Assembly (NCBI GenBank): GCA_016934395.1
Contig: JAFGSZ010000037.1
Span: 1 to 37,890, forward strand
Direction of reading: 5' to 3'
DNA length: 37,890 nt
Origin: Bacteroidales bacterium
GTDB lineage: Bacteria > Bacteroidota > Bacteroidia > Bacteroidales > UBA10428
Shown piece by piece: positions 33,449 through 37,890 of this stretch. The position numbers and the translations under genes are program-made. Position 1 is the stretch's first letter, and each line of letters starts with the position of its first letter. The notes below the pieces were generated by a model. The model was given only the letters and a program-made list of their open reading frames with translations, was not told the origin of the DNA and made no database searches.

Positions 33449-34627
33449 ATGAAAAGAATTCTTTTATTAATGCTCATACTGATAAATGTTTATACGTATT
33501 CTCAGGTAATTGAAATTAACCCGGTTAAAACAACCCTGCCGTTTCTGGAATTGTTCCCAAATGCACGTATAGGGGCTACCGGGGAGATTGGCGCAGTATC
33601 TTCATCATTTTACAACGATGCCGGGCTAATTCAAAATCCTGCCTTACTGGCAAAAAACGGAAGATATGCCGGAGGCAGCTTTTCCTATATGCCCTGGCTG
33701 AGAAATTATATAGATGAAATTTTTCTGATCGAAGGCAATGCATATTTTTCCATCAATTCAAAAAATTCAATTGGTTTTGCTCTCAAATATTTTAGCCAGG
33801 GAAACATAATCATCCGAAATGAATTCGGGGATCTGGCTAATATTAATAGACCCCGTGATTTATCCGGTCAAATCTCATTCAGTCATATTATTTCTGAAAA
33901 TTGGTCCTTGGGTCTGGGTCTGAAATATATTTATAGTAAAATCGGTGAAGGAGAACTGACCACCGGTTATACAATAAAGCCGCTCAATACATTCGCCATT
34001 GATATCGGTTCTGAATATTATACCGGTTTTGCCATCTCCGAAAATTCAATGTTAAACTTTAATGTTGGAGGAGTAATTAATAATTTTGGCCCCAGAATAA
34101 CATACACCGATGATCCGAATATATCGAAGTCATTTATCCCGGCAGTTCTCAGGATTGGAGTACTGATTAATCCGGATTTTTATCTGGCAGAAGATCTCCG
34201 GCTCAACATAGACCTGGCTTACCAGGCTGATAAATATCTTGTCCCCACGCCCCCGGTTTATGATAATACAGGTACTACCATAGTGCAGGGAAAAGATCCG
34301 GATATTTCTCCGTTCAGGGCATTATACCAGTCATTTTATGATGCGCCAAATGGCTTTGCTGAAGAGATGCACGAAATCATGCATAAAATTGGAAGTGAAG
34401 TAAGAATGAATTATCTGAATATTATATATTTCGCCCTGCGATACGGGCGGTATATGGAGCATGTCACCAAAGGCAATAGAAAATACGATACATTTGGAAT
34501 TGGAATAGGATTAGCAGGATTATCAGTAGATGGTAAACTAATTCGAACAAATAATTATTATTTGGATAATACATGGGCAATATCTATTGGTTACAGGACT
34601 AACCTGGAAGAATTGTTTAAATTTTAA
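33449..34627 (+). CDS. PorV-like outer-membrane protein of the type IX secretion system
   Basis: A 392-residue protein from the ATG at 33449 (the frame extends to a GTG at 33398, but MKRILLLMLILINVYTYSQ is the signal peptide). It matches the PorV/PorQ pattern: NPVKTTLPFLELFPNARIGATGEIGAVSS, PALLAKNGRYAGGSFSYMPWLRN, SIGFALKYFSQGNI, WSLGLGLKYIYS and NTFAIDIGSEYY, all in a beta-barrel of the FadL type. PorV shuttles type IX cargo from the translocon to the attachment complex. About 1.1 kb downstream begins a large repeat protein of a kind often secreted by this system. Whether this is the main PorV or a paralogue cannot be decided. Confidence 0.88.
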   Translation: MKRILLLMLILINVYTYSQVIEINPVKTTLPFLELFPNARIGATGEIGAVSSSFYNDAGLIQNPALLAKNGRYAGGSFSYMPWLRNYIDEIFLIEGNAYFSINSKNSIGFALKYFSQGNIIIRNEFGDLANINRPRDLSGQISFSHIISENWSLGLGLKYIYSKIGEGELTTGYTIKPLNTFAIDIGSEYYTGFAISENSMLNFNVGGVINNFGPRITYTDDPNISKSFIPAVLRIGVLINPDFYLAEDLRLNIDLAYQADKYLVPTPPVYDNTGTTIVQGKDPDISPFRALYQSFYDAPNGFAEEMHEIMHKIGSEVRMNYLNIIYFALRYGRYMEHVTKGNRKYDTFGIGIGLAGLSVDGKLIRTNNYYLDNTWAISIGYRTNLEELFKF

Positions 34628-34664
34628 TAGTAAGAATAATTTTGGTGGCATTAATAAAATATCG

Positions 34665-35204
34665 ATGAAATACCTATTAACCGGACAGGAAACAAACCGA
34701 TTAATATTCAGGCTTCTGGAACGGACTGATTTTAATTCCTGGCTTGAATTATTCAAAGATAAAACTGTGGCCGGATTCTTCGGTATGGACAAAACCAAAA
34801 CCCCGGAAGAACATTGTGAAGAATGGTTTCAACGAATAGAAAACCGTTACAAAAATAACCTGGGTGGAATGAATGTTCTGATCAATAAAACTAGCGGTGA
34901 GTTTATCGGACAATGCGGGTTATTAATACAGGAGGTGGATGATATTGAGGAATTGGAAATTGGCTATTCCATTTTGCCAAAATTCCGCAATAAAGGATAT
35001 GCTACCGAAGCTGCTAAAAAATGCCGGGACTATGCATTTGAAAATAATGTTACAGATTCTTTGATTTCAATTATACATGTAGATAATATCAGATCCGAGA
35101 AAGTAGCAAAAAATAATGGCATGAGCCTGACGAAACAAACTATCTTTAGAGATATGCCGGTAAATATCTTCAGAATTAATAAATCAGAATGGAGTAATAT
35201 ATAA
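34665..35204 (+). CDS. GNAT-family N-acetyltransferase (RimJ/RimL-like)
   Basis: A 179-residue acetyltransferase from the ATG at 34665 (the frame extends back into the end of the PorV-like gene at 34587, which is unlikely to be translated). The N-terminus RLIFRLLERTDFNSW is typical of RimJ/RimL-type proteins. The acetyl-CoA-binding segment is at about 104-124 (EIGYSILPKFRNKGYATEAAKK), and VDNIRSEKVAKNNGM follows, the usual NxxSxxVaekxGF motif. The substrate is unknown; 37 bases separate it from the PorV-like gene, so they may be co-transcribed. Confidence 0.9.
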   Translation: MKYLLTGQETNRLIFRLLERTDFNSWLELFKDKTVAGFFGMDKTKTPEEHCEEWFQRIENRYKNNLGGMNVLINKTSGEFIGQCGLLIQEVDDIEELEIGYSILPKFRNKGYATEAAKKCRDYAFENNVTDSLISIIHVDNIRSEKVAKNNGMSLTKQTIFRDMPVNIFRINKSEWSNI

Positions 35205-35242
35205 ACTGTTTATACTACAAAGTTTGGAGCAATTCGAAATAA

Positions 35243-35383
35243 ATGGCAAATGCTGATTTATGGCTAAACCGTTTTTTCAAAGATGGTGTTGAACATATAA
35301 ACAGGCGTCTTTTGGTTTCAGTTGATCAGCCTTCCCTCATTTTACTCTTTTTCAATAAAAAAGTTAAAAAATTACGTTATTAA
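35243..35383 (+). CDS. Doubtful 46-residue ORF
   Basis: ATG to TAA, with a protein-like composition (ADLWLNRFFKDGVEHINRR, then LILLFFNKKVKKLRY). There is no promoter or ribosome site and no recognised family. It may be a small gene, the tail of a lost gene, or chance. Confidence 0.25.
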   Translation: MANADLWLNRFFKDGVEHINRRLLVSVDQPSLILLFFNKKVKKLRY

Positions 35384-35533
35384 CAGGTTGGGTATATTGT
35401 GTATCAAAAAACTTATTCTAAATTCAGAGTAAATATCAGGGGTATCGGCAAGTAGAAATATTTCCGGGATAAGAAGTTCATTTACAAGTATATTATCAGA
35501 TAAAATAAATCTCACTCTTAATCCAATTTTAGT

Positions 35534-35638
35534 ATGAAATGTAAAATTTGTTTCGCAGGCTTTTTCACAACAATACTGTTTGCCGGTATTTTTCAATTTT
35601 CCGCTCAGTCGCAAAGGCTAATAAGGTATATTTTTTAA
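35534..35638 (+). pseudogene. Orphan signal-peptide ORF, possible truncated gene
   Basis: A 34-residue frame that reads as a complete Sec signal peptide (basic start MKCK, hydrophobic core FFTTILFAGIFQF, then SAQSQ) and then stops after nine more residues. Such a start with no mature domain suggests a surface-protein gene broken by truncation, just upstream of the large repeat protein. A functional tiny peptide cannot be ruled out. Confidence 0.35.
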
Positions 35639-35709
35639 GAAAAATTGAGATAATATATCAGAATATTACGTATACATTCCAGTTTAACAATTCAAACAAT
35701 CAGGACATT

Positions 35710-37890
35710 ATGAAAAAAATGTTTTTCTTTTTGGTATGTGTTGTGTCGATCTCAGGCACCATGGCTTATGGGCAGGACGATGACAGCGACGGTATAGATA
35801 ATGCTATTGAGATAACAATTGGTACAGACCCTTTGGATGCCGATACAGACAATGACGGCCTTCTGGATGGCGCTGAAGATATTGATCAAGATGGAATTTT
35901 AGATCCCGGAGAAACGAATCCCAAAGATTCAGATACCGATGACGATGGTCTAAGTGATGGTGAAGAAATTACTTACTCATTAAACAACAGGCTTGCTGAT
36001 ACAGATGGTGACGGACTTACAGATGGACTGGAAATGGGCCGCGCAACACGATTGCCCGGCGGAACAAGTGAAGGAACCGGGGTTGCTTACTTTGGAACAT
36101 CGCTACTTTGGATGGCAGATGCCAATCCAGCCACAAAAACCGATCCCAGAGATGCTGATTCGGACAATGACGGAATAAACGATGGAGCTGAAGACAGAGA
36201 CTATGATGGTCTGGTGGATGGAACCGAGACTAATCCAACAGATGCAGATACCGATGATGACGGATTACTTGATGGTGATGAAGATCTGAATGATAATGGC
36301 AGTGTTGATCCTGGTGAAACCAATCCTAAAGATTCGGACTCTGATGATGACGGATTAACAGATGGCCTTGAAAAGGGCCGTTCAGCACCAATACCCGGAG
36401 GAACCAGTGATGGTACTTATGCGTTGAACAGGGTCTCCTATTTGGGAACAGCAGCTGGATGGGTTGCTGATGCAAATCCCTTAACCACAACCATTGCTAC
36501 GGATAATGATACGGACGATGATGGTCTGATGGATGGAACCGAAGATGCAGACCATGATGGTCTGGTGGATGCATCCGAATCGGATCCCAATAATCCGGAT
36601 AGTGATGGCGATGGTTCATTGGATGGCGTGGACTGCAATAAACTGAATCCAACTATTTATCCGGGAGCTCCCGAAATTCCTGCTGATGGGATTGATCAGG
36701 ATTGTAACGGAGGTGATATTTGTTATAAGGACGCTGATGATGACGGATACAGGCCTGATGCTTCTGCAACTGTTGCCAGTGTCGATTGCGTCTGTATGGA
36801 TTCCGGTGAAGCAACCGGTTCCGATCCTACAGGTGACTGCAATGATACCGATGCTGCCATACACCCGGGCGCCACAGAAATACCCGGAGATGGTATTGAC
36901 CAGGACTGTAACGCAAGCGAAACTTGTTATAAAGATGCTGATAACGATGGATATCGGCCTGATGCTTCTTCTACAGTTGCCAGTGCCGATTGCGACTGCA
37001 TGGATTCCGGAGAAGCAACCAGTTCTGATCCGGTAGGAGACTGCGATGACTCTAATAGTACTGTATATCCGGGTGCCACAGAAATACCCGGAGATGGTAT
37101 AGATCAGGACTGTAATGGAAGTGAAATTTGTTATATTGATGCAGACGATGATGGATACAGACCAGATGCCTCTTCTACGGTTGCCAGTATTGACTGCGAT
37201 TGTATGGATTCCGGTGAAGCTATGGCTTCCGATCCGGTTGGTGATTGTAATGATATTGACGGGGCAACATTCCCGGGCGCAACAGAATCTTGTGATGATA
37301 TTGATAAAAATTGTGACGGGATGACGCATAACAGCTCAACCAGTTCAATTACCGAAACTGCCTGTGATAGTTATACCGCCCCCGATGGAACAATATATAC
37401 TACATCGGGAACTAAAACTGCTGTAATACCCAATGCCGCAGGTTGCGATAGTACAATAATCATCAGCCTGACCATCAACAGCAGTTCTTCCGGCTCAATT
37501 ACCGAGACTGCCTGTGATAGTTATACCGCCCCCGATGGAACAATTTATACTACATCGGGAACTAAAACTGCTGTAATACCCAATGTCGCAGGTTGTGATA
37601 GTACAATAACCATCAACCTGACCATCAACAGCAGTTCTTCCGGCTCAATTACCGAGACTGCCTGTGATAGTTATACAGCGCCTGATGGTACAATTTATAC
37701 TACTTCGGGAACTAAAACTGCTGTAATACCCAATGCCGCAGGTTGCGATAGTACGATTACTATTAACCTGACTATCAACAGCAGTTCTTCCGGTTCAATT
37801 ACTGAAACTGCCTGTGATAGTTATACAGCGCCTGATGGAACAATTTATACTACATCGGGAACTAAAACTGCTGTAATACCCAATGCCGCA
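35710..37890 (+). CDS. Large secreted repeat protein (Ca-binding, MopE-like and tandem-repeat domains), 3' end outside window
   Basis: A frame of 727 codons open to the right edge. It has a signal peptide (MKKMFFFLVCVVSISGTMAYGQ). Residues about 24-308 hold many DxDxDG-type thrombospondin-3-like calcium-binding motifs (DADTDNDGLLDG, DSDTDDDGLSDG), including a duplicated 113-residue module. Residues about 308-540 are four MopE-like units (DCND-YPGATEI-GIDQDCN, alternating with DADDDGYRPDASSTVAS-DCDCMDSGEA). From about 547 on, 50-residue repeats (TETACDSYTAPDGTIYTT-GCDSTITINLTIN) fill the rest. This is a typical adhesin or surface-layer protein of Bacteroidota, probably exported by the type IX system, whose C-terminal sorting domain would lie beyond the edge. 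Confidence 0.92.
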   Translation, partial: MKKMFFFLVCVVSISGTMAYGQDDDSDGIDNAIEITIGTDPLDADTDNDGLLDGAEDIDQDGILDPGETNPKDSDTDDDGLSDGEEITYSLNNRLADTDGDGLTDGLEMGRATRLPGGTSEGTGVAYFGTSLLWMADANPATKTDPRDADSDNDGINDGAEDRDYDGLVDGTETNPTDADTDDDGLLDGDEDLNDNGSVDPGETNPKDSDSDDDGLTDGLEKGRSAPIPGGTSDGTYALNRVSYLGTAAGWVADANPLTTTIATDNDTDDDGLMDGTEDADHDGLVDASESDPNNPDSDGDGSLDGVDCNKLNPTIYPGAPEIPADGIDQDCNGGDICYKDADDDGYRPDASATVASVDCVCMDSGEATGSDPTGDCNDTDAAIHPGATEIPGDGIDQDCNASETCYKDADNDGYRPDASSTVASADCDCMDSGEATSSDPVGDCDDSNSTVYPGATEIPGDGIDQDCNGSEICYIDADDDGYRPDASSTVASIDCDCMDSGEAMASDPVGDCNDIDGATFPGATESCDDIDKNCDGMTHNSSTSSITETACDSYTAPDGTIYTTSGTKTAVIPNAAGCDSTIIISLTINSSSSGSITETACDSYTAPDGTIYTTSGTKTAVIPNVAGCDSTITINLTINSSSSGSITETACDSYTAPDGTIYTTSGTKTAVIPNAAGCDSTITINLTINSSSSGSITETACDSYTAPDGTIYTTSGTKTAVIPNAA
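36631..37321 (+). repeat. MopE-like coding repeats, 204-nt period
   Basis: Units begin at the GAC-TGC/TGT codons at 36631, 36835, 37039 and 37243, each exactly 204 bases (68 codons) apart; the fourth is partial. Each full unit has six cysteines and many aspartates, the style of the MopE copper/metal-binding repeat. Confidence 0.9.
37348..37890 (+). repeat. Near-identical tandem coding repeats, 150-nt period
   Basis: Copies start at 37348, 37498, 37648 and 37798; the last is cut by the window edge. Each encodes 50 residues with two cysteines. Differences are mostly at third codon positions, so selection on the protein is visible despite near identity. The array continues beyond the window. 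Confidence 0.95.

Noticed and set aside
34587-34664. Upstream extension of the acetyltransferase into the PorV-like gene
   Set aside because: The extra 26 residues are another frame of the PorV-like C-terminus; the ATG at 34665 fits the family's N-terminus.
35372-35614. An 80-codon minus-strand frame
   Set aside because: It overlaps the plus-strand signal-peptide ORF, has no signal or domain, and has no promoter.
36616-37329. A 237-codon minus-strand open frame across the MopE-like repeats
   Set aside because: It is the antisense of the repeat-encoding frame; its Ile/Thr-rich repeats mirror the plus-strand 204-nt units, and it has no promoter.
37348-37890. Regularly spaced repeats considered as a CRISPR array
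   Set aside because: The 150-nt period is continuous, with no unique spacers, and the repeats are translated in frame; no cas genes are present.

Overview
The window looks like a chromosomal segment of a free-living member of the Bacteroidota, probably a Bacteroidales/Marinilabiliales-type organism. The reasons are the AT-rich intergenic DNA, TAnnTTTG -7 promoter boxes with few Shine-Dalgarno sequences, a PorV-like type IX secretion protein, a TonB-dependent receptor with an N-terminal carboxypeptidase-like domain, a LytS/LytTR pair, an AraC regulator with cupin, and a multidomain repeat surface protein. No rRNA, tRNA, CRISPR array, integrase or transposase gene was seen. The order-level placement is inference.

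Layout. 1-1479 (minus): a cut-off secreted protein and an FN3/SUMF1-type lipoprotein. 1843-2718: an AraC regulator, followed by a gene-poor stretch (2719-3873) holding an inverted repeat and possible gene remnants. 3874-4290 (minus): mscL. 4514-7241: flavodoxin, a CDF metal exporter and an SO_0444-type metal permease with a C-terminal HMA domain, all overlapping. 7360-8877: gpmI, separated by a bidirectional terminator from minus-strand lapA-like and apt genes and then a short-chain dehydrogenase. 10772-16834 (minus): a tripartite RND efflux operon (TolC, adaptor, pump). 17376-18090: an orphan SiaC-family protein and a small unknown. 18361-20106: a peroxide-defence operon (PerR-like Fur protein, bacterioferritin-like protein, Prx6-type peroxiredoxin) with a well-formed promoter and a perfect palindrome over the predicted transcription start. 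20315-20805 (minus): two small membrane proteins with cysteines. 20972-23407: a fused alpha/beta E1 2-oxoacid dehydrogenase. 23593-24651: a patatin-like protein.

24785-31608 appears to be a signalling and envelope region: a BlaI repressor and M56 sensor protease whose C-terminus resembles a TonB plug, a twin-hairpin REP-like element, a TonB receptor, a periplasmic repeat-like protein, and a LytS/LytTR two-component pair. 31729-32938: a beta-carbonic-anhydrase-like protein and a STAS-like protein. 33449-35204: a PorV-like protein and a GNAT acetyltransferase. From 35710 to the window edge runs a large secreted protein with calcium-binding thrombospondin-3-type repeats, four MopE-like metal-binding repeats (204-nt period) and a 150-nt tandem array. 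It lacks a stop codon inside the window.

Much of the region is ordinary housekeeping and envelope biology. The parts that deserve a second look are the peroxide operon's operator, the M56 protein with a plug-like tail beside a TonB receptor, the REP-like hairpins, the cysteine-bearing linker of the fused E1, the SDR that lacks its catalytic Tyr/Lys, and the layered-repeat surface protein. No clearly undescribed biological system could be demonstrated from the sequence alone.
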